Positions 12,246 through 25,129 of a DNA stretch of 64,000 nt are shown one piece after another. The stretch is taken from NCBI GenBank assembly GCA_948567375.1, contig OX419759.1, positions 35,317,493 to 35,381,492 on the forward strand, given 5' to 3'. Numbering within the stretch: the stretch's first letter is position 1; every line of letters starts with the position of its first letter. This DNA is from Lunularia cruciata. Its lineage: Eukaryota > Streptophyta > Marchantiopsida > Lunulariales > Lunulariaceae. The position numbers were made by a program, and so were the translations under genes. The notes under the pieces were generated by a model. The model worked only from the letters and a program-made list of their open reading frames with translations. It ran no database searches and was not told where the DNA came from.

Positions 12246-15200
12246 TTGCTGTCAATCACTTTGGACGAGGATGCAACGTGTAGGCTGGGAATCCTTTTGA
12301 CATTGTTTGGGAGTATTAGTTTTCTATGTTTATTGGCCAATGTGGAAGAGTTATTACACCTCGTCAAATGAAGAAAGTGACTGCTCAACGACACCACCAA
12401 CCCGTCCGTTTGAGTTCAAGCGGTAGTTGATTTTGATTTCCAGATTGTAAAAATTTCTAGATGGGGATTCATCTTGCATTTGCGGAGTAGAGATGTCCAG
12501 TGAGGGAGTTAGGAAGATATCTAGAGGCACACTGAATCAGTAATATGGGAGTAGATCCGGTATAATAATCAAGATCCTTGTGAGTAGTGTATCGTACCTT
12601 TCTTCTCCGCTCTTGTAGGGGCTTTTCTTGATTATCATGTAATTACTTTGGGGTGAAACATGTATAAAGCCTGATCATTGAGCAAATCGACTTGCAACAC
12701 ATCGTTTGAGGATAAAGGCACGTTTGAATATGATAATGATAAATTCATTCTCAGCTCAAGCAAGTGCTTGATGAGCTCTCTTTCCTCAAAACAAAGTTGT
12801 ATGCTTCGCTACATCGTTGTTTAGGAACATATGTTTAGGGCGATTGCATGTGGTTTGGTGAGAAGAAAAATTAGTTGAATTGTGAAGTCCTCTTGGAAGA
12901 GCTTCTCATCAATGGACAGATGTTGTCGTTTTTTTTTATGCTTTGATCTTGAAATTAAAGTTATTACAGTTAAACAACCTTTTGCAAAATTAGAATGTTG
13001 AGAGTATGGTTGCGCTCCTGGGCTACCGTAATTTGCATACCTTGAAATCACAGTTTACTCAGATGACAACCCTCTGCATAATTAGCGATGTTGATATTAT
13101 GATTGCGCTGCTAGGTTTTCTTACAGTGAGCGAACAAACGCCGTTTTGTAACGCACATTAGTGAGTGGTTTTTGACCTGTACACAACATCGCATTCCCTG
13201 TGTGTACATGGTCGGTCTTGGAAGACTTGACTTCTTGTGTCAAAATCTGTGAACGTTTGCTTTCCTTTATCGGCTTCAAAATTCCTTCAAACATGAGTTA
13301 GAGCAACAGTGCTCAGAATTCATTGTAGCCTCTCGGTGAACACGAGCTTTAGAAACTGACGTCAATTGTACTACTATTCAAGAACTTGAAGGGTAGGCTG
13401 GATAGAAGCAACCATAATGCATTCTGGTACGTTAAAGACTTTCATTGAAACATCCTTTAGAAAGTAGGCTTGTAGAAGAATGAAGCAAAAAGAGCTCAAT
13501 TACTTTCTCACTGTCAGCATAGAACTCCATTCGATTCGATTGGTTCCTTCACAACTTCCGCCACAGTGATCTCTATTCTCTTAAGGAGACGACTAACGTA
13601 GACAATGCTTGCCTCAAACGGGTATGAGTAGAATACTCAGACTCAGTGCTTTCAGTGTTCATGGAAGAGAGATTACAGTACCCTCGAAATCATGAAGATT
13701 TGTCTCCTCTCTTTAGATATGTGTCCTCTCTTTAGATATGTGTTTAGTGTTATTCTCCTTGTATATAAGAGAGTCTTTTGGTATTCTCTTCAAGAGATAT
13801 ACATAGCGTGAAAAGCTTAAGTGTGAATTCACACCGGAGATATGAAATATTTTGGTGTTCATATCCATTTCTTCTTACGTGAGGCCATAACGTTCCAATG
13901 AAGTTATAGAAACTGTATTGGGAAAATAGCTTGATTTGTTGATCTTTCATTCTTAGGCTATATAGAATTTCTTCATATAATGGGAACTTTACTGAAGAAA
14001 TGATAAGACTTTATGATCTTTTGTCAAACCTCTTATAATATTTACATTGAGATTTCATATAGATATAGATGTAAGAAATAATTACCTCACTTACTTAATC
14101 TTTGTATTAAGACTTCACTTAACTAGTCTTAAAATCAACTCGACTGATGATGGTGAAGGTGTGAGCAAGAAAAATAGAAGTGCCTCTGGCTAATCAGTGT
14201 TTCGTTATATGCAAGAATTATATTGAATTTGTCACAGTTCATGCGTTCATCTGTTTAGACCATCGGACCCTATGGTGAAAACATATGCTGCCGTACAATT
14301 CGTTGCATGCGAGTGCTGAATTGTTTACAATTGCCATCCAAAACTTGTTGCATACTAGTGAGTGATGAACTGTTTACAGTTGGCACCCGAACTGTGTTAC
14401 ATACTAGTGATGAATTGTTTATAGTTTCCATCCAAGTAGATGCGGATTTCAAAACCTACTCCATTATTGGATTCACTTTTGCTATGGCTTTTGTATTCAT
14501 CTACTGTGATTTATCTATCATTAGATGAATCCGTCGTGTGTGGACCTTCATCACAGTGGAACAACAACACATGTAGCCTGATGAAATAGTCGGCATCTTG
14601 AAAACAACACATCTCTTCCAATCCTACTTCGCCAATCATGCTTGAGTTGACTGACGACCCACTTATTGCCATCACCGAGGAAGGCGCTTCAACCTCAAGT
14701 CAACACGAGTCTCCATAGCTTATCTTCATACAACCTTGATGCCAGATGATCACGTTGACCAATCTGCAGGTAAGTGGAATTGGCAGTGCAGTGGCACACA
14801 AATAGGTCACAAAGTTATCCTAATCCTTACTGTAGGTATGCTTTTCATACGAGGTATCCACGGCTTCACGCGATATTCTCATACCGGTGATCTTCCTCTC
14901 TGCGAAGGACTATTGGCTGTTTTCATCCAAGTTGAGGCTTCACTCACAGTGAGCACTCATGCAGGGAATTGCATGCATCTGTTCTCAAGTGCTCCCTCTC
15001 AAGTTCGGTATTAAGATGACAAGAGTACACTTCGTATACGATAAAAGATTAAGATTTACTCCATCTAAGTTTTACTACTTATGATATGGGGGGTGCTGAA
15101 GGACAGAATACTTGCACGAATATTGAGAATTGAAAACTCATATTACTCTCATATCTGCTAAAGCAATGAGTTGGATAGTGTTGAAGTCCATCCTTTAATC

Positions 15201-16346
15201 TCCTGCATTGAATGGACAAAATGTCACGCCCGAATTCCTGTCTCAGGGCGGCCGGAAACCACTGCTACTGCTTCTGGTCTGGACTCGAAAGCAGAGAATT
15301 GACACCCGATCTGTATGAAGAGAGGAGATTCGAGTTGGCTATCGGTTTAGGCGTTTACCAGTTACAGATCTTCATCCTCTCTCCATCGTCAAATCTTCTG
15401 TAGAACCCCGTGTCCTGCACGATCCAAACGCACCGATCACATGAGAGATACCACTCTCCGGACATCACATTCCTGACACGAAGTTCTGCTCTTTGCTCCT
15501 GAGGTTGTGCCAAAAGCGACACGACCACTCTGAATTTCGATCGTCGAACTTGAAACTGGACGTCTCCTGCACTTCGAGGGAGACTATTCCAAAACTTCCT
15601 TTCTTACTTTCACACATGAAGAGAAAGCTCGTCGTACTCATTGACCTCGTGATCTCAACACATTACCGGCACTCCGGAGGTTGACGACGTAATAAGCAAA
15701 GATATTAAACTAAGGAGTATATGCAGTAGAGAGCCACAACCAGCGGATATATGCAAGGCATACCTGAAATTGAGCCACATTACGTAGGAAAGCAAATTGA
15801 AATCAAAGAAGAGTGCACAAGGTTGCAGAGAGGAATCTTAATTACGAATTCTAAAGTTTCAATGAAACTCTTGAAACTTTGTTACACTTCCGAATGTGGA
15901 GGGGATTCACTGAGGCTGACCATCACAACCGTGTGGATTCTATGAGCATTACGTAACTTAAGCTCTCGTCCCTTTATCTCTTTGCTATTCCCTTTTTTGA
16001 CTACTTACTTTGTGGTTTTCTTCGTCTACACTCGAGTGACACATCTGATTTGATCCGATGTTATGTGGAGATTCCTGACCAGTAACAGCCAGGAAATTAA
16101 ACAATATGAGTACCTCTGAGCTTGACGCTTTGAGAACGATTGTGCGAAATGTCATCAAAAGATTTCACCACAGTCAGGCTCAAGTCCAATCAAATGTAGT
16201 CGAGTCAAATCGCCGCGATGGACAACTCTTCAATGATATTCTCTGACCTTCAGATCTTCTAATGAAGTTGAGTTTGAAATATTCACAAGAGTTACACTCA
16301 TTGAAGTTTTACAGTAATCGATCTCCTCATGGCATCTTAGTGAGGC
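12246..16346. other. Long intergenic stretch without a recognised gene
   Basis: About 4 kb between the COPI-associated and F-box genes. Only short open frames are present, none with a domain I know. A 17-bp duplication (CTCTCTTTAGATATGTG) lies near 13710-13745, and a three-copy repeat lies at 14302-14445. Part of the left side is the 3' untranslated region of the upstream gene. Confidence 0.5.
14302..14445. repeat. Three tandem copies of a 45-49 bp unit
   Basis: Each copy starts with GTTGCAT or GTTACAT, followed by an ACTAGTG-like word, TGAATTGTTTACA-like DNA and a C-rich CCATCCA or CACCCGA end. Copies begin near 14302, 14347 and 14396 and differ at several sites, so the array is old. Confidence 0.75.
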
Positions 16347-17750
16347 TCAGACATCGAGGAACGAAGGACGAAATGAGAACATGTCCTCCGCACCAACATT
16401 TTGACTCTCGCCGGGGACAAACGAGTAATCTGGTAGCCAGACCCAAGTATTGAACACAAAGTGATGGATGAGAATAAACTTACTACTATCCTTATACTTG
16501 CTGTACCCACGCTCCGACCTTTTCCACTGCTTCAACGGTCTCGGTTGAATCGCGTAGAAATATATATAGTTCCCTTGGCCCTCACAGCAGACCTCTTGCT
16601 GAATACTCTTCAGTGGAGTCGAGGTTCTCCTGTCAAGTTCCTCACAGATTGCATTGGGCACATATCTAGTCAATTCCCATCTAAGCCGATGTAGGGTATC
16701 GAGATCTACCAGCTTGAAGAACCCCCTCCAATTATGTCCCGAAGCGACGTACAGAACATTCCCATCGACTTGGATCAGTTGCGGCAAATGCTGGCCTTGG
16801 TGTTTGGGGACAATTTTGATTTCTGTCCACTCATCGGTGACATGGTTGTACATTCTCATGGTCGGATTCTTCCAGTTCAATATCCCCATGTTTTTTCGAC
16901 CTGAATCTTTTTTGTGTAGAATATACAAGTAGTTATGGCAGTTCACATACGAGATCAGATCAGGAAATTCGCCCTCAGGGCCTTTTGAGAACTTCCATGA
17001 CAATGCATGGGAGTTATAAACGGCGTATAATCCGAATGAGAGCTGAAGATTTCTCCTTGTAGCGAATAGCAATTTGTAGTGTCGGTTTGCCGGGTTTTCA
17101 ATCACTGCCACTAATTTCAACCCGAAGTAATTTGAAGGAGCAAAGCTGGAAGGAATATCAGGTATGTCGAGGTTTCTCCACTTGGTGGTGACTGGGTTGC
17201 AGATTATAACGATATGTTTGGAATTGAAGTATGAGAGGAAAAGTAATCCGAGATTCCCAGCAGCTAAGTAACGGAAAGATAGTGAGCAGTATTGTCGAGA
17301 CCTGACTTTACCGCGGCAGAAGTAATGTAGTGAGCAATTCGTGGAATAGTCGAGATACCGGGGTAGACAGCTCCGAATGTCTGTGACCATCCAGCACTGT
17401 CGACCTCCATGGAACGTTAAGATCTTGGTGACTTGGGAACAGGTATCGACCTTCACTAGAAGAGGGAAACGTTGTGTTGAACTGAGATCGAGAGGTCCGG
17501 TTTTGAAGCCGATTAAATGTCGCCATCTCTTGCACACAAAACGCCATTTGTAGACGTCTTGAAATGAGGTCTTCTCTAAGATCATGTCGAGCACTTCTCC
17601 TGGTAGATGCTCCAGTGACGGTCCAGAGCTTTCTTCTGCCATAACTAGTTTCTTCGACATGGTCAATTGTGTAGATTCAGCAGCTTCCTCTTTATCCCTC
17701 TCTGCAGTACTCGCGTATCGTCCAACCATCTTTGGCGAGTTATAATGCAT
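16347..17750 (-). CDS. F-box protein, single exon, kelch-like C-terminus
   Basis: An uninterrupted 467-codon frame starts at the ATG at 17748-17750; a second ATG seven codons on is equally possible. Residues about 44-85 form an F-box: LEHLPGEVLDMILEKTSF then WRFVCKRWRHLI, with the usual Leu-Pro, conserved Trp and Arg positions that contact SKP1. The remaining 380 residues contain repeated hydrophobic strands with patterns such as CNPVTTKWRNL, TDEWTEIKIV and NTWVWLPD. These resemble the beta-blades of plant F-box/kelch-associated proteins, although no canonical GG-Y-W kelch motif is clear. The product is inferred to be the substrate receptor of an SCF ubiquitin ligase; its target is unknown. 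The lack of introns is common in this fast-evolving family. The frame is intact. Confidence 0.85.
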   Translation of the reverse strand: MHYNSPKMVGRYASTAERDKEEAAESTQLTMSKKLVMAEESSGPSLEHLPGEVLDMILEKTSFQDVYKWRFVCKRWRHLIGFKTGPLDLSSTQRFPLLVKVDTCSQVTKILTFHGGRQCWMVTDIRSCLPRYLDYSTNCSLHYFCRGKVRSRQYCSLSFRYLAAGNLGLLFLSYFNSKHIVIICNPVTTKWRNLDIPDIPSSFAPSNYFGLKLVAVIENPANRHYKLLFATRRNLQLSFGLYAVYNSHALSWKFSKGPEGEFPDLISYVNCHNYLYILHKKDSGRKNMGILNWKNPTMRMYNHVTDEWTEIKIVPKHQGQHLPQLIQVDGNVLYVASGHNWRGFFKLVDLDTLHRLRWELTRYVPNAICEELDRRTSTPLKSIQQEVCCEGQGNYIYFYAIQPRPLKQWKRSERGYSKYKDSSKFILIHHFVFNTWVWLPDYSFVPGESQNVGAEDMFSFRPSFLDV

Positions 17751-19987
17751 CAGTCCAGTTGCAAGAGATTGACACTACTTCCAGCCTAGCAGAACATCAT
17801 CACCAGGAATTGGACCTTACTATCATGTCATGATCATTTCTTCCTTTCCAGTATTTCCTTTGAGCTTACCACCTGCTGTGCAGAGCTCAAATATGACAGT
17901 AACTTGAGGAACAGAAAAGGCTCTCTGACTTACAGATTCTGACGGGAGAAGATGCAACAAGCAACCATAACTTTTACATCAAGGCATCACCCTATTTAGA
18001 GTGCATCTTGAAAGACTTGAGATAATCAATGCCTGATCTATTTACGAGCTACTCAAACATGGATAACGAAAGTAATGACTGATGATAAAAACTCGAAAAC
18101 TGATGAAGAAACGGACCTTTATGAGAAGAGTGAGCTCCCTTGGAATCACTGATGATAGTTTCGATGAAGAAACAGGCCTGCACGTGAAGAGTGACCACTG
18201 GCAAAGATGGGGTAAACAGAATGCTGAGAAGATAAAGGAGGAGTTGAATCTGATACATTTCACACATTCTGTCGAGCTACTTGTGATAGCTAAAACCTTG
18301 TGCTACACATGCCGGAAAGAAAGTTGATTATTTACTTCACAGGACAGATTTGGCTATTCCACAATTAATCATGTCCGGTGGAAACTGGCAGGGGATGAAA
18401 TTCCTGGTTCGAATTGTCTGACGAGCCTTGGCTTAAAGCAGTCGTGAAGTAAGTCCTTCGCCGAAGAGTTCTACAGCAGATTCCTAGTAGAGCATCTTAG
18501 CTCTTAGATCTACCCCTGCTTTCATGCAGTTTTCATGATGTATGTGTGATCTTTCCCGTCACGATCCCGGGAATAGGAAAAAGGGATTTGAGGGATTTGA
18601 GCATTTTGAATAGGATCAATCCCATCACATCGTTAAGACGACGAGGCAATGCACCTGGCTGTTTATCTTCATCTACCGGGAGTTCACTCAAGAGGGATTT
18701 TTTTCACAGTCAGACGGCTGATGATAAACGACTTCGGCTCCAAGATTCACTGATTACTTCCAACACATGAAGGTCATCAAATTGAATGAGAGCTATAACC
18801 CTGAGCACGGATGAGCAATCAGCTCTTGCATGACTCTAAGAAACGGCTCGTTCCATCATCCATAGACAGATCCTTCGTAGTCCTTTATAGTGAGCACCAA
18901 AGCGTGGTCAGAGAATTGTTAGACAGATCTTTCATGACTCTAAGAAATGACTCATTCCTTCATAGATAGATAGATAGATATATCCTTCATAGTGACCAAC
19001 AAAGCTCGTCCATGACACTAAGAAAGGACTCATTCTATCGTAGATAGATAGATCCTTTACAGTGACCAACAAAGCGTGGTTAGAGAATTGCATGTGGATG
19101 GGAAAAGCAACGATCACATATAAGGGAAAGGAAAACTGATATGACATAAAAGATGTATAGTTAACTGATGCTCCAAAAGATCAGGTACAAGGTAGTTTTA
19201 AAGTAGTTTGCATTTGGTTTGTATATATCTGATGTCCAGTGATGAGATTAATCTTTAGCGATTGAGACTGATACACTGTTTATTATAATTACCTCATAAT
19301 TTCCTGTACTAATTTAGACTTTATTATGTAACTTGTTAGAAGATTAAAAAAAAAATTTGAAAATTATTTAAGATGAAAATATCTAGAGAATGAGAAGGTT
19401 AGTATGGTGTTGGAGGTTTTCTTTTTCATAAGCCTAGGCTATAAAATATTGAAAAGTGTGAAATTAAAGGTTGACTTTTGATATTAGGAAACAAACCTGT
19501 AGTTATCTCAGTTAGGTAGGTAGTAAGGTTTTGGATAATCTTTGTATAACTACTTTCCAATTGCTTCACTCTATTTTAAATGAATTACGCTTGATTACAT
19601 GAATAGAGGAATCTAAACATCTAAACCAAAATGTCATTTTGCTGTCCAAATATTAGTTGCATTTTTCTTATCCACTTTTAAACTATTATCAAAGAGAATG
19701 AAGAGAATAAAGTGCAATCTAAAAAGTATTTTAAAAAATTCTTCTTAATCATAAGTTTAAATTCTTCTATAATTTTTTAAATACTCAATTTTAGGTGTAT
19801 ACTTGCAAGATTAATTCAGGTTTCAATTTTTAAGGACTCTAATGAAGGTATTGCTATTGATACTTGAAGTGACTAATTTACCAGGAGCTCATTTTGAGTT
19901 CTCAAAAGATATTTGCAAATTATTTCAAATATATATATACTATCATTTATAAGGTCATTTAATATTTGTATATTATACTATTATAAA
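17751..19987. other. Intergenic, no gene recognised
   Basis: Contains the F-box gene promoter side, a degenerate tandem array at about 18828-19090 and then increasingly AT-rich DNA leading to the inverted-repeat element. No open frame here resembles a known protein. Confidence 0.5.
18828..19090. repeat. Degenerate tandem array, about three units of 85-100 bp
   Basis: The series CATGACTCTAAGAAA...CTC(G/A)TTCC, ATAGATAGATAGAT and AGTGA(G)C(C)AACAAAGC repeats about three times. GATA tracts of different length sit inside the units. Copies differ by point changes and small indels, as in an old minisatellite. Confidence 0.7.
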
Positions 19988-20170
19988 GGGGAATTGTCAA
20001 AAAATACCCACATATGCTCATATTATAAACCTACACTAAACAATTCAATACTTACAACAATAGTAACAATTTGGTAAAAGGTATTTACCAAGCCTTCATG
20101 TTGGCTTGGAGTGTTGGTTCATAAGGTTGAGTTACGCCAGGGTGGGCCATGCTGGTCTTTGGGGTGTTAA
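19988..20170 (+). repeat. Left inverted arm of the 7.5 kb element
   Basis: Pairs with 27318-27490 on the opposite strand. The best-kept block is GGCCATGCTGGTCTTTGGGG near its inner end; the outer part carries a few small indels. Confidence 0.75.
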
Positions 20171-23100
20171 AGGGGTGGTATAAACTTGATACCCTTCTGC
20201 AAGCAACCAGTGAGAGTATTTGGTGGTTTGAGCTTGTCTCTATGTGGAATTACTTCATTGATTTGGATTAAAACACAAGCAAACAACAGACATGGGTCAT
20301 GGAGGTAATGTGGAGGACTAAGTGATAGAAAGTGAGACAAGCAATAGAGAAAGAGGTAGAGTAGAAGCATGCAAAAGAGGAATCAAGAATGAAGGGGTTT
20401 AGTGCAAGACTATGAGCACACACCACACCATATATTTTAATTATGATTTCATAGGGTCAATGTTGAAGCAACAAGGCTTTACCTATTATCAGTTCTTTCA
20501 AGAGAACTCTGACTATGCAAAACCAACTTTTAAGATATAGACTATCATTCATGTATACTGTAAGTCAATGGTGAACTTCTTGATTACCTTGGGACTAATT
20601 ATGAATGAACTACACTTGATGATAAATATAGGAGCTCTTTAGTTTTCAACCAAACTAAAGCTAGAACTATATCTGCAAGAGGCATTTTTCCATCTATACA
20701 TAAATTGTTAGATCCATGTATTGAGTACGAACCATCAATAGAAGGAAACATTTATATGATGATTGAATCAAAGAACTATTGATCACAATGAACATTGTAT
20801 ACCACCTAGTCAAAAAAATACCTTACAATTTTTTCCCACATTTTTTTTCTGCAATTGACTTGCTACCAATGTAACAAAAGGGTTGCAATGATATGAAACA
20901 ATGATTATTATAGATGTGAGTGACTGGAATTTGAAACCCATGGTCATTGAAATTGAGTTTTGGCACATTAAGGGCTAATGTGCAACCAATTTAAAAGCTC
21001 CAATGCAAGGATCAATTCAGTGCGTTGAGCATGAGATTCCATTTCACATGAGATTTGAAGTAGTATTTTGCTTCATATGATTCTTTAGGACCTATAATGA
21101 AATCACTTGAAAGCCCAATAGACTAGAGCTCTTGCTTAGTTGAACTACCACAATGGCCTCATAAAAGGCGTTGCACTAACAACATATCACTTGGAGAGTT
21201 TGCAAGTTCTTCATGAATGCATCTATGATCAATTAAGCATAGATCTAACTATTTGTTGATTCTATGATACTCTATAAATGTTTCCAAAAAGTGTCAAACA
21301 AAGCGATGAAGGACTTTCCCAACTTTGAAATGTTGAACTTTAATATGCAATTGTCAATACATCTACTGACCCTAATCTTTTAGTACCAAAGAAAGGATTT
21401 CAATTGATGAGAACCAGAGCTTCAAAATTTACATAAAATTTAGATCCTAGTGTTTGAGGGTCCTTTGAGCCATGATTTCATTGTTTTCATACTCATTAGC
21501 AACCCCAAACTAAGGCACTCATGAGGTGAATTTTTTGCAATGGACAATTGGCCTGGTGGAGGATCACCACGTAGTAAAAACCTTGGTCTTAACTTCAATC
21601 ACCTAGATAGTTGTTGGAGGTAGGTACTACTTTATGGATTCTTATCCTTTTCTCTATTGTAGGATAAGGTTTGTCCATTTGTTCAATGTTTGATGTTTGT
21701 TATTCAATGTTTAGACGAAGACTTATCATGAAGACTTGTGGATGTACTGTACCTCTTTTGGAAAGTTACACTCTCTAACATTTGACTTGGACTACTATAT
21801 GGAATAACTTTGTGTAATGTGGTAAGCACCATATCAACTTCTCAATTTAGGTTCACCAATTATAGGTTGGTCTTCTTAGTGGCATCAAAGGCGGACAGGT
21901 GTATATCTTTCAAAAGTATGAATCTATAAGTTTGATACATTACAGTAGACAGAAATAATAATTCTTAGCTCCTGTTTAGCACCTAGAGTCAGGTGGTTTT
22001 GGACTTCATGGACTAGAATTCTTTCACAGTGTAAAGCTAGTATCTTGAATAGGATTGAGCTACATAACATTTCTTTTCTATGGATATGGCAATCAGATCT
22101 AGAATCAGATAAAATTGTCTTACAATGACTCTATTTGATGTGGCTGAGATGTTACAAGAATCAGAAAAACTTTTTTTTGTTGTGTAGGTGACAACTACTT
22201 AAGAGGACCAAGTTGAATAATAAGAGGTTTGTTTACAATTTTCTCTATAAATTCTTTTCTATAGGATTTTCCACTACGGTAGTACTAGAATGGTGGAATT
22301 CTTGACCATCTTTCAGTTATGTGTTTTCAAATCATACTGAAGATAGTGGATAGTCAACCAACAAGAGCAATGTGTAAGCGGATCTTTGACTCTTGATTGT
22401 GACTATCTTTCATCGTTTTGCTTCATCAAAAGGTTACATCAAGGAAGAAGACTTTGTTTGACCTTCTCTTCATGTGTGTCTTTTTGTATAGTTTATATTT
22501 TGGTTTTTTCACATTTGCAACAATTTTTATCATGTCAATCACATAATTTATCCATGGTAGGATTGCTCAAGTTAGAAGTGCAATCTTGTGAGTGAGTCTC
22601 TCCTAGATTGATATGACTTAGCTTTACTTGAAATTATTTGAAATTATGATAGACAAAGTAACCATAATCTCTTTGCATTCTAGTTGACTTGTACCATAAT
22701 TGATCTTCCAAGGAAAAGAGTCCAATCTTTGTCATGCCTTCCATTTGCAGTCTCAATATCAATTTGGATAAATTAAGTTCAAAATGGGATCAAGTATACC
22801 CTTAACCAAATGTCAAGCTTGTGCAAGTCATAAGATACAATAGTGCAAAGGACTTAAAAGCAACAATGCAATGTTATGCAATCAATCAACGGTCATTTTG
22901 AGCAAAAGGTACATTCATGTAAGTGCAAAATTTATGTAGTTCAATCATGTAAGTGAGGCACAAGGATAGTTCTTTGCAAATGATCTTTAACACATGCTCA
23001 TGCATACTTTGTTTTGTTTACAACTTATCAAGTCCAATAACACTCTTTTTTTAGAGTATGTGGTGCTTCTGATGATTGCAATTGGTAACTTTATGCTAAA

Positions 23101-25129
23101 GTTTTGCACAATTCAACTACATTCACAATCCAAATTATCCATGATGTTCATAGATGTGGAGGTACAAACCACCTTGGAAACCACCAAGCTAGTGCAAATT
23201 GAGTTGCATAAGATATTATCTGTAAGCTTTAAAACATACCAAACTACAAGCCAAAGGAAATTCAACATGATACCCAACACCAACAAGGCATTCTTGTGCC
23301 CTATCTCCATCTTTGGCACAAAAAAGAGGCGGCCTTGCTACAATCCATGGTTCCTATGAGGAAGGATATGCACATCTACCTCAATATTGTACCCACCTAT
23401 TACAAGCAAACTTTTGTAGCATTGTATTGTGGTAGAGACCACTAGTATCAATAGCTTTTCATTGGTTTTTCCTTACATATTTTGCATCAATTTAAGGATT
23501 CTTCACCGGTTGTTGGACACTCTTGGGCATTGGTAGAACACAACTAAAGAGCAGAAGGGCAAATTTTCCCTATTGCTTTTTGTAGTACGTGAAGAGAAGA
23601 TAAGATTCAGCTTAAAGGAGAAGTTGAGTAGTCAAAGACAAAAGTTCATATTTTGTTTTTGCAAGGGAGTGAGTTTATTAGTGTACAAATGCATGTCCAA
23701 TGGGAACTAGGCAGACATATTGCACTTGGACCCAAAGATGTCACCTGATGGTCTTTCCCAAGATCTTAGGAGCAAATAGTCAATCCATTCTCTCCCTAAA
23801 GATGTTACGTGATAGTCTTGCCCAAGATCTTAGGAGCAAATAGTCAATCCATTCTTCTCCCCAAAGATGTTACTTGATGGTCTTGCCTAAAAGCTTATGA
23901 GCAAATAGTCAATATGTTCTTCTTGCCTTTCTTTGGTCTCTCCTGCTTGCTGCTTCTTTACTATTGTTGTCTATTTTCTCACCCTTTTAGTTTGAATCCA
24001 ATCATTTAACCTTTAATTTGTTTTACTGTTATTCCTTACTTACAAATCTTCATCTTCTATTCATCTCTCCGTCATGTTGTATGCATCTTTTATTTTATCA
24101 AAAATGTTCTTCATTTCCACTTCTCTCCTTGTGTTGATTATTTCTTTTTGTTTACTCTATGATTTATTAGTTTTAGATCACCCGATCCTATTTAATTTTT
24201 ACTACTTGCCGAGTTCCTATCTGTTTTTGCTACTTTCCCTACTTTGTTCTTTTTTTTTCATTATTCTAGATCACCCTTTCCCAAAACTGCTTCTGCTCAT
24301 GTTCATGTACTCAATACATAGAATATTGATTTCATATTGTGCACAAAATGAGGATATGAACGCTTTCATTGCAACTTATGCCGAGGCTAGAATCCCAAAC
24401 CTTCTTAAGCAATTCAGAGATGCAGAGAGATGAAGGTGATATGACTTCAAAAGAATCACCAAGTAGATGTCTTTGTGGGTGGTTGGGCTGATGCAATGCG
24501 TGGAGAAATATGTGAACTGTCATTTTTTTTCTCATGCAATCAATTTGGATTGACAGAATTCCAAAGAACATCACCCAGATTTTGCCCCCTCTCACTTACA
24601 GTCTTGCATTATATTAAACAAGTTGGTAAAATGCAAAACTAATGCTTTTACTTCACTCTTGAGCATATAGTCAATAAGCAATCTTGCGGACAAATAAATT
24701 ACTAATGTTGATATTTTGCTTCCATTCTAATTAGATCTCAAGATTCAAACCATCTACTCATGTGTAAACCTCTTCATGAGTAGAATGAGACCTAAACCAA
24801 CAATATAAGTCGGCACGACTCAGATTTACTCTCGCACTGCAAAAAGTTTGTAGGCTTCAAACTGATCGCTCACAATGAGAAGACTTTTTCCCACCCAATG
24901 AGAGACCAAGTTGACATAAGTACACGTCCCTAATGATGGCGGATAGCACTTGCCATGAAATGTTCCTCCATTCCCCATCACTGAAAGGAGTACTCTTATG
25001 ATGCCACTCTACTGAAGAAGTATTCAACTGTCTCTATTGCTGTGTAGATATCCTGTGGAGTATAGACGCAAAGACAAACATGAGATATCAGGTACCGTCC
25101 CTGGTCTCTCACAAGAGCGTACCAAGTTA
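20171..25129. other. Interior of the inverted-repeat element, no protein recognised
   Basis: About 5 kb of AT-rich DNA with only short frames on either strand. I found no transposase, SWIM zinc finger or captured exon that I could name. The only clear structure is the tandem repeat at 23731-23925. Confidence 0.45.
23731..23925. repeat. Three tandem copies of a 63-66 bp unit
   Basis: Each copy reads approximately CCCAAAGATGTTAC-TGATGGTCTTGCCCAAGATC followed by TTAGGAGCAAATAGTCAATC and a CATTCTTCTC tail. The first two copies are closest and the third has diverged near its end. Confidence 0.8.

Noticed and set aside
24074-24433. Leucine/phenylalanine-rich frame inside the large element
   Set aside because: Looks like a membrane protein but comes from a CT-rich strand; no conserved motif and no start context.
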